A stretch of DNA of 64,000 nucleotides from DATCLS01 sp036563805 (GCA_036563805.1 DATCLS010000004.1:12910-76909); one strand, 5' to 3'; shown: positions 40,728 through 49,275, numbered from the stretch's first letter. The notes: generated by a model from the sequence alone, not told the origin. Translations and numbers: made by a program.

Positions 40728-43700
40728 GCGGACGCCGGCGTCGAGACCTCGAGCCGGATGCCTCGGTGTTCGGCTCGTCGGCGCCGGCCGGTCGCACGAT
40801 CCTTGGCGGCGGGCCGGAGGCATCTGTGGCGCGGGGCCCGAACGGCATGGCCCTGCGCCCGGGCCGTCCGGGCGGCGCCGCCGTGGTGCCCCGCACCCCG
40901 ATCCCCACGGGTCGCTCGGCGGCTTCCGCTGGCGGTGGTCGTCGCGGTCGGACCTCCGCCGGCGCCGGGCCCGTGCCGGGCCCGCCCGCCGGACGCGTGG
41001 CCGTGGAGCCCGCGGTCGCCGACCCCACCGCCCGCCGGCCGCGCCGCCGCGGCCCCCGCGCCGCGGACGCCCCGCTCGACCCCGCGCCCCGTCCGCGCCG
41101 GCGCCCGGCGCCGACGCAGGGCGCCTGGAGGACGCCGGCGGTCGTCGTGCGGGGACCGGACGGCGCGGTGGTGCCGCCCGCCGCCCGGCGTCCCCGCCGG
41201 TCGGCAGCCGACGAGGCGCCTTCGGGCCCGAGGACGGCGGCCGGTCCGCTCCCGCCGGCGCCGCGCCGGACGGTCCGGCCCGACCGCCGCACCCGCCCGG
41301 CCCCGGGCCGAGCCCCGCTCGGCTCCCGCGCCGCTGCGGCGCCCCGCCGTCCGACGCCCGGGCCGACCCCGCTCAGCTCCGGCGCCTCGTCGCCGGCCCG
41401 CCGCCGCCCGGCTCCGGGCCGAGCCCCGCTCGGCTCCCGCGCCGCTGCGGCGCCCCGCCGCCGCCCGACCCGTGTCGGTGCCACGCCGGCTGACCCCACC
41501 CGGCGCCCGCCGCCGGGCGCCGTCCCGGTTTACGGCCGCGCCCGGCCCCCGGCGGCCGACACCCCGGCCCCCGGCGGGCGCCGCCCCCGCCGCCGCCCCG
41601 CCGCCGACACCGCCGGCGCCGCCGCGGCCTCCGGTCCGCCGGGCACGGCGCGCCCAGCCGCCCGCCGGACGGGCGAGGTCCCGGCGATCGCTCGCCCGGC
41701 CGCCCGCCGCCCGACGGGTGAGACCGCAGCCGTCCCCGGCACGGCACGCCCAGCCGCCCGCCGCGGTTCTCGCTCGGCAACGGGCGAGAACCGAGCGGTT
41801 TCCGGTCCCGTTCGTGCGGCCGACGCCCGTGGGTCCGGTCGCTCGACCGGTGAAACTCCGGCGGCCCCCGGCCGGGCGCGTCCGGCCACTCGTCGTCGTG
41901 CCGACCCGCCGTCTGCCGAGACCCGGTCGGCCCGGCCTGCGGTCGCGCGCCGGTCGACGGGCGAGGCTCCGGCGGTCGCCGGACCCGTGCGCGCGGCCGA
42001 CGGCCGCACCCGCCGACGGCCCACTGGTGAGACTGCGGCGGCCCCTGGCCCCGCAGACCCGGCCGCTCGCCGCAGGTCTGGTCCCCCGTCTGTCGAGACC
42101 CGAGCCGTCGCCCGCCCTGTGGGCGCGGCCGACGGCCGCGCCGTCCGGCCGACCGGTGAGTCCGCGGTCGTCCACGGCCCCGGAGGCCCGGCGGCTCGCC
42201 GGCCTGCTGGCCGTCCGACCGGCGAGAGCGAGGCGGTCCCGCGTCTGGGGCGTCCGGCCACGCGCCGGTCGACGGGTGAGGCCCGGGCGGTTTCCGGTCC
42301 CGTGCGCGCGGCCGACGGCCGTGCCCGCCGCCGGCGGACCGGTGAGTCGGCTGCGGTCCTCGGCCCCGCAGGCCCGGCTGTTCGTCGTGCGTCCCGCCGG
42401 CCGACCGGTGAGGTCGCCGCGGTCGCCCATACGCCGGCCGGTGGGGCCGCCCCAGCCTCCGGGGCGTCGCGCCCGCCGACCGGTCCGGTCCCGGCCTACG
42501 GCCGCGCCCGCCAGGACGCGTCCGCTGGCCCCGGCACGGGTCCGGTCCCGATCGACCGCCGGCCTCGGGCGGCCGACCCGGCCCGCCGCCCAGCGCCCAC
42601 GGGGCGCCAGCGTCCAGGCGCCGGCGATGCGTCGGGCGATCGGCCGGGCTCGGGGGCGGTGCCGGCGTACGGTCGGGGGCGTCCGGCTGGGTCCGAGGTC
42701 GGCGACGCGGGTGGGGCGCCGGCGATCGATGCCGCCACGGGGCGGCCGGGCTTGGGGGCGGTGCCGGCGTACGGTCGGGGGCGTCCGGCCGAGCCCGACG
42801 CCGATGGTGGCGAGGCCCGCCGGGGTCGCCGCCGGCTGATCCGCATCGTTCCGGACGACGCGACCGACGGCGAGGAGCAGCCCGCCGCCCACAGCACCGA
42901 CGACGACCGTGCCGACGCCGAGCCGCCGGAGACGCCGAGCGGCGCCGTCCCGCTCTACGGGCGGGCGCGTCCGGCGGCCGACCAGCCGGGCGACGAGCGG
43001 CCCAAGCTGACCGCCATCGACGGGGCCGGCGGCGAGCCGGGCGACGACGAGGATGACGAGGACGAGGCCTCGGCCGCCGACGAGGCGACGCCGGCGAAGG
43101 CTGACGAGGTCCGGGACGGCGGCGCCGACGCCGAGGGCGACGACGGGCCGGAGGAGGCGTCGGGGGAGCCCGCCCTCGGGGACGACGACGAGGACGACGA
43201 CGGCGAGGACGGGCCCGGCCCCGCCTACCGTTTCGGCGACGGCCCGGCGCCGGTCCACGCCGGCGGGGAGCCGGCGGGCGCCATCGTGCGCTCGCTCCGC
43301 AGCGTGCCGGCGGGTGACGACGGCCGGTCCGAGACGGGGCCGTCGCCGGTGGTGCGGGCACTGGTCCACGACCTGCGGCTCGAGCGCCTGCTCGGCACGG
43401 ACGAGGCCAGCCGGGAGGCCCGCAGCGCCGTCCTGCGCCGGGTCGGCGTGGGGCTGGGCGTGGCGGCGCTGGCGGGCGTCGGGATCTACGCCGTGTTCCC
43501 GGTGCGGACCATGCTCGACCAGCGGGCGGCCACCGAGCGCTCGCGGGAGCAGATCGAGATGCTCCACCGGGAGAACGAGCGGCTGGAGCGGCGGGCCGCC
43601 GAGCTCCGCACGGACGAGGAGATCGAGCGGCTGGCCCGCGAGCAGTACGGCTACGTGATGCCGGGCGAGGAGCCGTACGCGATCTTCCCGCCCCCCGAGC

Positions 43701-43810
43701 CGACGACCACCACCACCACGCCGCCGACGACCACGCCGCCCCCCACCTCGACGGACCCGGCGAGCTCAGCCGACCCGGCCGACCCTGCAAACACCGACCC
43801 CGCCGGCTGA
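40724..43810 (+). CDS. FtsB/DivIC-like septum protein with giant repetitive N-terminus
   Basis: A 1028-residue protein whose last 130 residues are a normal FtsB/DivIC: one membrane helix (about 908-925: GLGVAALAGVGIYAVF), a coiled coil (SREQIEMLHRENERLERRA), the conserved LAREQYGYVMPGEEPYAIF end, and a Thr/Pro tail outside. FtsB scaffolds the divisome. The first 850 residues should be cytoplasmic, Arg/Ala/Pro/Gly-rich and disordered, with about 13 (S/P)TGE-type repeats and five GAVPAYGRARP-type repeats, then an acidic zone. GTG 40724 overlaps the eno stop. Family members are usually 100-350 residues. A shorter in-frame start inside the repeats cannot be excluded. Confidence 0.8.
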   Translation: MSGRRRRDLEPDASVFGSSAPAGRTILGGGPEASVARGPNGMALRPGRPGGAAVVPRTPIPTGRSAASAGGGRRGRTSAGAGPVPGPPAGRVAVEPAVADPTARRPRRRGPRAADAPLDPAPRPRRRPAPTQGAWRTPAVVVRGPDGAVVPPAARRPRRSAADEAPSGPRTAAGPLPPAPRRTVRPDRRTRPAPGRAPLGSRAAAAPRRPTPGPTPLSSGASSPARRRPAPGRAPLGSRAAAAPRRRPTRVGATPADPTRRPPPGAVPVYGRARPPAADTPAPGGRRPRRRPAADTAGAAAASGPPGTARPAARRTGEVPAIARPAARRPTGETAAVPGTARPAARRGSRSATGENRAVSGPVRAADARGSGRSTGETPAAPGRARPATRRRADPPSAETRSARPAVARRSTGEAPAVAGPVRAADGRTRRRPTGETAAAPGPADPAARRRSGPPSVETRAVARPVGAADGRAVRPTGESAVVHGPGGPAARRPAGRPTGESEAVPRLGRPATRRSTGEARAVSGPVRAADGRARRRRTGESAAVLGPAGPAVRRASRRPTGEVAAVAHTPAGGAAPASGASRPPTGPVPAYGRARQDASAGPGTGPVPIDRRPRAADPARRPAPTGRQRPGAGDASGDRPGSGAVPAYGRGRPAGSEVGDAGGAPAIDAATGRPGLGAVPAYGRGRPAEPDADGGEARRGRRRLIRIVPDDATDGEEQPAAHSTDDDRADAEPPETPSGAVPLYGRARPAADQPGDERPKLTAIDGAGGEPGDDEDDEDEASAADEATPAKADEVRDGGADAEGDDGPEEASGEPALGDDDEDDDGEDGPGPAYRFGDGPAPVHAGGEPAGAIVRSLRSVPAGDDGRSETGPSPVVRALVHDLRLERLLGTDEASREARSAVLRRVGVGLGVAALAGVGIYAVFPVRTMLDQRAATERSREQIEMLHRENERLERRAAELRTDEEIERLAREQYGYVMPGEEPYAIFPPPEPTTTTTTPPTTTPPPTSTDPASSADPADPANTDPAG
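41303..41460. repeat. 47-bp direct repeat in the ftsB-like gene
   Basis: Identical 47-bp copies at 41303-41349 and 41414-41460. The 111-bp offset equals 37 codons, so both are read in the same frame (GRAPLGSRAAAAPRR). Confidence 0.9.
41660..42430. repeat. TGE-motif repeat array in the ftsB-like gene
   Basis: About 13 degenerate units of roughly 18-30 residues built around R(R/P)(S/P)TGE followed by xAVxGPxR and an AARR- or AADGR-type end. Two units read SAET or SVET instead. The protein repeat is better conserved than the DNA. Confidence 0.8.
42652..42789. repeat. 36-bp direct repeat encoding GAVPAYGRGRP
   Basis: Identical 36-bp copies at 42652-42687 and 42754-42789; the 102-bp offset is 34 codons. 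Three more diverged copies of the YGRARP motif lie near 41520, 42490 and 42945. Confidence 0.9.
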
Positions 43811-43821
43811 CACCGCCCGGA

Positions 43822-43866
43822 CCGGCGGCCGCCGTCCCGGCGCTCGCCACCCCCGGCGGCCGCCGG
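43822..43866. terminator. Hairpin between ftsB-like and desaturase genes
   Basis: 13-bp perfect stem CCGGCGGCCGCCG/CGGCGGCCGCCGG with a 19-nt loop in the convergent gap. Each arm is also self-complementary. No T tract. Confidence 0.55.
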
Positions 43867-43913
43867 CAAGTGGGTCGGGGCCGGGCGCCGAGGTGCCCCC
43901 GGAGGGCCTCCCG

Positions 43914-44876
43914 TCAGGCCGGCTCGGGCACGCGCGGGGTGGCCCGGCGGGAGCCGCCGGCGGCCTTCTCCTGGCGGGCGGCCTGGCGGCGGCCGGCCCG
44001 GCCGATGCGCTCGATGCGGGTGAGCAGGGCCTCGCGGGCCCGCTCGGCCTCGTCGGACAGGCCGGTGAGCTTCTCGATGCCCCAGTGCCGCAGCACGACC
44101 GGCACGAGGATCTGGTCGTGGTGGATCAGGAAGTTGTAGATGCCGGCCCGGGCGATGGCCCGGGCGTGGGCGTCGAAGTCGACGATGCCGGTGCCCGGCA
44201 TCTCGAACTCGCGCACCTGGCGCTCGATGGCGATCACCATCCCCGACGGGTCGAGCTCGAGCGCGGCGGCGGTCAGGTCGCGGTAGTAGAGGTGGTGGCG
44301 GTTCTCGTCGGCCGCCACCCGCTTCATGATCTCGTAGCCCACCGGGTCGGCCAGCAGCTTGCCGGTGTTGTGGTGGGCGATGCGGGTGGCCAGCTCCTGC
44401 AGCGTGACGTAGACGAGCCCGTCCTGCGGCGTGCCCGGCTCGGGCACCTGCCCGCACTGGACCTGGGCCATCCGGGCCCGCTCGAGCTCCACCGGGTCGA
44501 TCGCCCGGGTCACCGTCAGGTAGTCGCGGATGACGATGGAGTGCCGGCCCTCCTCGGCCGTCCACCGCCGGGTCCACTCGCCCCACGCCGAGTCGCGCCC
44601 GAACATGTGCTCGATGGTGCGGAAGTAGTAGGGCAGGTTGTCCTCGGTGAGGAGGTTGACGAAGAGGCTGGAGCGCACCTCCGCCGGCAGGGTCGCCTCC
44701 TCGGGCGACCACTCCCAGTCGGGCTCGAAGTCACGGCCCTTGCTCCACGGGACGAGCTGGTGGGGGAACCATTCGCGGGCCTGGGCCAGGTGGCGCTCGA
44801 GCAGCTGGCTGGCAACCGGCTCGAGCTCGGTGAGGAACGCGCGGGCGTCCATCGAGGCGTCCAAAGTGTCGGGCAC
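43914..44876 (-). CDS. Acyl-ACP desaturase (DesA-like, di-iron)
   Basis: Soluble di-iron desaturase that puts a double bond into ACP-bound fatty acids, 320 residues. Iron ligands are in LTEDNLPYYFRTIEHMFG, WTAEEGRHSIVIRDYL and RVAADENRHHLYYRDL, the ExxH pattern of the stearoyl-ACP desaturase family and of mycobacterial DesA1/DesA2. A basic tail (IGRAGRRQAARQEKAAGGSR) ends it. The start is ATG 44876. A TetR-type dyad lies 12 bp upstream, suggesting lipid-responsive repression. Confidence 0.9.
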   Translation of the reverse strand: MPDTLDASMDARAFLTELEPVASQLLERHLAQAREWFPHQLVPWSKGRDFEPDWEWSPEEATLPAEVRSSLFVNLLTEDNLPYYFRTIEHMFGRDSAWGEWTRRWTAEEGRHSIVIRDYLTVTRAIDPVELERARMAQVQCGQVPEPGTPQDGLVYVTLQELATRIAHHNTGKLLADPVGYEIMKRVAADENRHHLYYRDLTAAALELDPSGMVIAIERQVREFEMPGTGIVDFDAHARAIARAGIYNFLIHHDQILVPVVLRHWGIEKLTGLSDEAERAREALLTRIERIGRAGRRQAARQEKAAGGSRRATPRVPEPA

Positions 44877-44888
44877 GAGACCACCCTA

Positions 44889-44904
44889 CCTACTGGTCGG
44901 TAGG
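44889..44904. promoter_or_regulatory. TetR-type dyad CCTAC-N6-GTAGG upstream of the desaturase
   Basis: CCTACTGGTCGGTAGG, imperfect centre, 12 bp before ATG 44876. It resembles operators of fatty-acid TetR regulators in actinobacteria; no such regulator gene is adjacent. Confidence 0.5.
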
Positions 44905-44943
44905 CCCGGCGAGGCTTGCCCCGGATTATTCGGCGGTTTCTCG

Positions 44944-44964
44944 GAACGTTCATCGAAACGTTTC
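44944..44964. promoter_or_regulatory. Two adjacent palindromes, GAACGTTC and GAAACGTTTC
   Basis: Perfect 8-bp and 10-bp palindromes with centres 12 bp apart, 40-60 bp upstream of the cyclase gene, in an AT-richer patch. The AACGTT core resembles LacI-family sites. Confidence 0.45.
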
Positions 44965-45004
44965 CGTCCGGTCCGGTCGGGCGCCGGGCGCGAGACTGAG
45001 GCCG

Positions 45005-46630
45005 ATGGCAGTTCCGGACGGGACCCGCATCGGCGACGCCGAGCGCCAGCAGGTGATCGACGTGCTCCGCCGGGCCACCGGCGAGGGGCGCCTGACCCTG
45101 GACGAGTTCGCCGAGCGGGCCGGTGAGGTGTTCGCCGCCCGCACCCGCGGCGAGCTGGACCGCGTGGTGGACGACCTGCCCCCGGGGATCCGACCGCCGG
45201 CGGCGGGGACGCGGGCGGCGACCGGCACCTCGACCGGGGCGGCGACCCCGACACCGACCTACCGCCCCGCGTCCCCCGGGGACTCGGCCCCCGCCCGCGG
45301 CCGCCGCCGCTTCGTCGCCATCATGGGCGGCTCCCGTCCGCGGGGGCGGTGGCGGGCGGCCGGGAAGATCACGGCGTTCGCCTTCTGGGGCACCGTCGCC
45401 GTCGACCTCCGCAACGCCCTGATCGAGACGCCGACGCTGGACATCACGGCCTGGGCGCTCATGGGCGGCGTCCGCGTGGTGGTGCCGGAGGGCATCCCGG
45501 TCGAGCTCGACGGGTTCGTGCTCATGGGTGGCGCCCGCGACGCCACCCGGCCGGGCCGGGCCATCGAGGGCGCCCCGGTGGTGCGGGTTCGGGCTCGGGG
45601 CCTGTGGGGCGGCGTCCGGGCCATCACCCGGAGCGAACGGCCCCGGCGCAGCCGGCACGACCGCCAGCGGGACGACCAGCGCCGGCGGGACCGGGACCGG
45701 GACGGGGACGACCAGCGCCGGCGGGACCGGGACCGGGACGACGCCGCCACCGGCCCCGAGGCCGACACCGTCGTGGGGACCAGCCCCGGCGCCGACGCCG
45801 ACCTCCCCGGCCGCCCGAGCCCGACCTCGCGGGTGCCGGTTTCGCCCCCGGCCCCGCTGCCCGGACCGTCGGTCGGCGACCGGATCCCGCCGATGCCCGG
45901 CGACCTGGCCGCCGGCGCCGACGGGGCGGAGGCCGTCCCCACCCCCGCCGGCCCCGCGGCCGCCTCCGACCCGGCCAGCTCGGGGACGACCGGCGCGCCG
46001 GGCGCCGCCCCGGCCGATGCCGTCGGCGGCAACGCCGGCACGAACGCCGGCCCGAACGTCGGAGCCAACGGCGCCGACCGGCTCGCACCGGAGGGCGCGC
46101 CCAGTCCGGCTCCCGGCCCGGGCGGCGGCACGCTGACGGTCCTGGTCACCGACATCTGCGGCTCCACCGAGACGGCCGCCCGCCTCGGCGACCAGCGGTG
46201 GCTGGGCGTGCTCCAGGCCCACAACGCCCTCGTGCGCGAGCAGATCCAGCGTCACCGGGGCACCGAGGTCAAGGCCCAGGGCGACGGCTTCCTCGTGACG
46301 TTCACCAGCGCCCGCCAGGCGGTCCTGGCGGGCGCCGCCATCCAGAAGGCCCTGGCGTCGTACCGGCAGGCCCACCCCGAGCACCCGATCGAGGTGCGGA
46401 TCGGCATCCACACCGGCGAGGTGGTCGAGGACCGGGGCGACGTCCTCGGCCAGAACGTGACCCTCGCCGTGCGGATCGCGGACGCCGCCCGGGCCGGCGA
46501 GGTCCTCGTGTCCAGCCTGACCAAGGACCTGACCGAGGCCGGCGGCGACCTGTCCTTCGACGACGGACGAACGGTCGAGTTGAAGGGCGTGCCCCGGCCC
46601 TGGCGGGTCCACGCCTACGCCTGGTCCTGA
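45005..46630 (+). CDS. DUF1707-LiaF-like-class III nucleotidyl cyclase fusion
   Basis: A 541-residue protein with three parts. Residues about 5-58 are a DUF1707 domain (RIGDAERQQVIDVLRRATGE, GRLTLDEFAERAGEVFAART). Residues about 108-205 resemble the LiaF/cell-wall-active-antibiotic-response domain (AFWGTVAVDLRNALIETPTL, ITAWALMGGVRVVVPEG). Residues about 375-541 are a class III adenylyl/guanylyl cyclase domain (VTDICGSTETAARLGDQRW, EVKAQGDGFLVTF, GDVLGQNVTLAVRIADAA). The metal Asp residues are present, but the transition-state Asn (VNLAAR) is Thr (VTLAVR). No membrane helix is obvious. It may couple envelope-stress sensing to cyclic nucleotide output, or be a non-catalytic sensor. Confidence 0.8.
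   Translation: MAVPDGTRIGDAERQQVIDVLRRATGEGRLTLDEFAERAGEVFAARTRGELDRVVDDLPPGIRPPAAGTRAATGTSTGAATPTPTYRPASPGDSAPARGRRRFVAIMGGSRPRGRWRAAGKITAFAFWGTVAVDLRNALIETPTLDITAWALMGGVRVVVPEGIPVELDGFVLMGGARDATRPGRAIEGAPVVRVRARGLWGGVRAITRSERPRRSRHDRQRDDQRRRDRDRDGDDQRRRDRDRDDAATGPEADTVVGTSPGADADLPGRPSPTSRVPVSPPAPLPGPSVGDRIPPMPGDLAAGADGAEAVPTPAGPAAASDPASSGTTGAPGAAPADAVGGNAGTNAGPNVGANGADRLAPEGAPSPAPGPGGGTLTVLVTDICGSTETAARLGDQRWLGVLQAHNALVREQIQRHRGTEVKAQGDGFLVTFTSARQAVLAGAAIQKALASYRQAHPEHPIEVRIGIHTGEVVEDRGDVLGQNVTLAVRIADAARAGEVLVSSLTKDLTEAGGDLSFDDGRTVELKGVPRPWRVHAYAWS
45671..45741. repeat. 36-bp tandem repeat in the cyclase fusion gene
   Basis: Two nearly identical 36-bp copies encoding DDQRRRDRDRDG, a charged linker between the LiaF-like and cyclase domains. 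Confidence 0.88.
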
Positions 46631-46631
46631 C

Positions 46632-47216
46632 GTGGACGTCGAGCAGCTGGACGAGCCGCACGAGCCGGACGAGCGCGACCGCGCCGAGGTCGCCCGCCTG
46701 CTGGGCCGCCCGCCCCGGGGTGACTTCACCGTGGTGGTCCGGCACGAGGACGGGTCCCCGCTGGTCATCCGCAACGCCCCGCTGCTGCACGACGGCACGC
46801 CGATGCCCACCCGCTACTGGCTGGTGGGCGAGCCCGAGCGGACCCGGGTCAGCCGGCTGGAGGCGGAGGGCGGGGTGGCGGCCGCCGCGGCCGCCGTCGA
46901 CCCGGACGAGCTGGCCGCCGCCCACGCCCGCTACGCCGCCGAGCGGGACGCGGCGCTGCCGCCGGGCCACACCGGCCCGGCGCCGTTCGGCGGCGTCGGC
47001 GGGACCCGCCAGGGGGTCAAATGCCTCCACGCCCACTACGCGTGGTTCCTGGCCGGCGGCGACGACCCGGTGGGGCGGTGGGTTCACGAGCGCTTGGCGG
47101 CCGCCGAAGCCGACCGGGCCGCCGAGGGGGCCGACCCGGCCGCAGGTGCAAAGTCCCCAGATCAGGCGGCCGCCGAACCCCCGCCCCCTGAGGCCACCCC
47201 GCCCCAGCGCCAGTAG
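46632..47216 (+). CDS. DUF501-family protein
   Basis: A 194-residue DUF501 protein: RAEVARLLGRPPRGDFTVVV, LLHDGTPMPTRYWLVGEPER, GVKCLHAHYAWFLAGGDDPV. In actinobacteria this family sits between ftsB and ppx. GTG 46632 is one base after the cyclase stop. The Ala/Pro/Glu-rich tail is not part of the domain. Its function is unknown. Confidence 0.9.
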   Translation: MDVEQLDEPHEPDERDRAEVARLLGRPPRGDFTVVVRHEDGSPLVIRNAPLLHDGTPMPTRYWLVGEPERTRVSRLEAEGGVAAAAAAVDPDELAAAHARYAAERDAALPPGHTGPAPFGGVGGTRQGVKCLHAHYAWFLAGGDDPVGRWVHERLAAAEADRAAEGADPAAGAKSPDQAAAEPPPPEATPPQRQ

Positions 47217-47226
47217 CGTGCCAGGG

Positions 47227-48156
47227 ATGACGGCGATCGCCTCCCTCGACCTCGGCACCAACTCGACCCGTCTGCTCGTCGCCCGCCCCGGTACCGACGG
47301 GCACCCCCTCGACATCCTCGACCGGCGCAACACGATCACCCGCCTGGGCCAGGGCGTGGGCGCCACCGGCCGCCTGGCCCCCGAGGCCATCGAGCGCACG
47401 CTCACCACCCTGCGCGGCTACAAGGCCGTCATGGACGAGCACGGCGTCGGCCAGGTGCGGGTGGCGGCCACGTCGGCGGCCCGCGACGCCGCCAACCGCG
47501 ACGAGCTGTTCGACGCCGTCGAGGAGCTGGTGGGCACCCGGCCCGAGCTGCTGTCGGGCGACGAGGAGGGCCGCCTGTCGTTCCTGGGCGCCACCGGCGA
47601 GCTCGACCCGGCCCGGGGACCGTTCCTCGTGGTCGACATCGGCGGCGGCTCCACCGAGTTCATCGTGGGCACGACCGAGGTCGAGGGCGTCATGTCGGTG
47701 GACGTCGGCTGCGTCCGGCTCACCGAGCGCTACCTCGAGCACGACCCGCCGCTGCCCGAGGAGCTGACCGCCTGCATCAGCGTCACCGACGCCTACCTGG
47801 AGGACGTCCTGCGCGAGGTCCCGGCCGTGGCCGAGGCCCGCACGCTGGTCGGCCTGGCCGGCACGATCACGACGGTCGCCGCGGTGGAGATCGGCCTGGC
47901 CACCTACGACCGCGACCGCATCCACCACTTCGTCCTGACCCGGGACGCGGCCGAGGACGTGTTCCGCACGCTGGCCACCGAGAGCCGGGCCGACCGCATC
48001 CACAACCCGGGTCTGGAGGAGGCCCGGGCCGACGTGATCGTCGGCGGCTGCTGCGTGCTGGTGGCCATCTTCCGCCGGTTGGGGTTCGATGAGATGGTGG
48101 TGTCGGAGGCCGACATCCTCGACGGGCTGGCACTGAGCCTGCTCGCGGTTCCGTAG
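47227..48156 (+). CDS. ppx: Ppx/GppA phosphatase
   Basis: Exopolyphosphatase or pppGpp phosphatase, 309 residues, the short two-domain actinobacterial type. ASKHA motifs: IASLDLGTNSTRLLVA, VRVAATSAARDAANRDEL, LLSGDEEGRLSFLGA, VVDIGGGSTEFIVG and LVGLAGTITTVAAVE. It acts on polyphosphate or (p)ppGpp in the cytoplasm; short members differ in preference and the choice cannot be made here. ATG 47227 is 10 nt after DUF501. Confidence 0.93.
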   Translation: MTAIASLDLGTNSTRLLVARPGTDGHPLDILDRRNTITRLGQGVGATGRLAPEAIERTLTTLRGYKAVMDEHGVGQVRVAATSAARDAANRDELFDAVEELVGTRPELLSGDEEGRLSFLGATGELDPARGPFLVVDIGGGSTEFIVGTTEVEGVMSVDVGCVRLTERYLEHDPPLPEELTACISVTDAYLEDVLREVPAVAEARTLVGLAGTITTVAAVEIGLATYDRDRIHHFVLTRDAAEDVFRTLATESRADRIHNPGLEEARADVIVGGCCVLVAIFRRLGFDEMVVSEADILDGLALSLLAVP

Positions 48157-48168
48157 GGGAGCGGTCGC

Positions 48169-49275
48169 TTGGCTACGGTCAGGGACGGCATGGCGTTGGC
48201 CGATCGCATCCTCATGGGGCCCGGGCCCTGCAACCCCTACCCGGAGGCGACCGAGGCTCTGGCGCGCCCGATGCTCGGGCACCTCGACCCGGCGTTCCTC
48301 GCCCTCCTCGACGAGACCTGCGACCGGCTGCGGACCGTGTTCCGCACGGACAACCCGATGACGCTGCCCATCTCGGGCACCGGCTCGGCGGGGATGGAGG
48401 CCGCGCTGGTCAACGTCGTCGAGCCGGGCCACGTGGTCGTGGTCGGGGTCAACGGCGTGTTCGGCGAGCGGATCTGCGACGTCGCCGCCCGGTGCGGCGC
48501 CGAGGTCGTGCGCGTCGAGTTCCCGTGGGGGCAGCCGGTCGACCCCGAGGTCCTGCTGGCCGCCCACCCGGCGCCGCACGTCATCGCCGTGGTCCATGCC
48601 GAGACGTCGACGGGCGTGCGGTCCGACATCGCGCCGCTGGGCGCGGGCAAAGGCGACGCTTTGCTGCTGGTCGACTGCGTGACCAGCTTGGGCGGCATCG
48701 AGGTCGACATCGACGGCTGGGGCGTCGACATCGCCTACTCGGGCACGCAGAAGTGCCTGGGCGTGGCCCCGGGGCTGGCGCCGCTGACCGTCAGCGACCG
48801 GGCCCGCGAGCGCCTGGTCGAGCGCAGCGCCAGCTGGTACCTCGACCTGCGGATGATCGGGCGGTACACGGGCCCGGCGTCCGGGCCCCGCGTGTACCAC
48901 CACACGGCCCCGGTGGCGATGATCACCTCGCTGCACGCCGGGCTGGGGGCGATCCTCGAGGAGGGACTCGACGCCGCCATCGCCCGCCACGCCGAGTGCG
49001 GGCGGCTGCTGCACGAGGGCCTGGCCGGGCTGGGCCTCGAGCTGTTCGCGGCCGAGGGGCACCGGCTGCCCGAGCTGACCACCGTGTGGGTGCCCGAGGG
49101 CGTCGACGACGCCAAGGTGCGCAGCACCCTGCTGGAGCGGTACGGCATCGAGATCGGCGGCGGGCTCGGCGCCTACGCCGGCCGGGTGTGGCGGATCGGG
49201 TGCATGGGCCACACGGCCCGGCCCCGCAACGTGACGATGCTCCTGGGAGCGTTGGCCGAGGTCCTCGGACGGTGA
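48169..49275 (+). CDS. Class V aminotransferase (alanine/serine-glyoxylate type)
   Basis: PLP enzyme of 368 residues. Features: RILMGPGPCNPYPEATEALA at the start, GTGSAGMEAALVNVVEPG, HAETSTGVRSDIAPLG, VDCVTSLGGIEVDIDGWGVD and the PLP lysine in YSGTQKCLGVAPG. These match alanine-glyoxylate and serine-glyoxylate aminotransferases. TTG 48169 follows AGGGGAGC; ATG 48190 is an alternative. It probably links glycine, serine and glyoxylate metabolism. The GNAT gene overlaps its stop (GTGA). Confidence 0.9.
   Translation: MATVRDGMALADRILMGPGPCNPYPEATEALARPMLGHLDPAFLALLDETCDRLRTVFRTDNPMTLPISGTGSAGMEAALVNVVEPGHVVVVGVNGVFGERICDVAARCGAEVVRVEFPWGQPVDPEVLLAAHPAPHVIAVVHAETSTGVRSDIAPLGAGKGDALLLVDCVTSLGGIEVDIDGWGVDIAYSGTQKCLGVAPGLAPLTVSDRARERLVERSASWYLDLRMIGRYTGPASGPRVYHHTAPVAMITSLHAGLGAILEEGLDAAIARHAECGRLLHEGLAGLGLELFAAEGHRLPELTTVWVPEGVDDAKVRSTLLERYGIEIGGGLGAYAGRVWRIGCMGHTARPRNVTMLLGALAEVLGR

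Noticed and set aside
41373..43850. 825-codon minus-strand open frame opposite the ftsB-like gene
   Set aside because: Arg/Pro/Gly-only composition and no domain; the plus frame carries the FtsB end and frame-keeping repeats.
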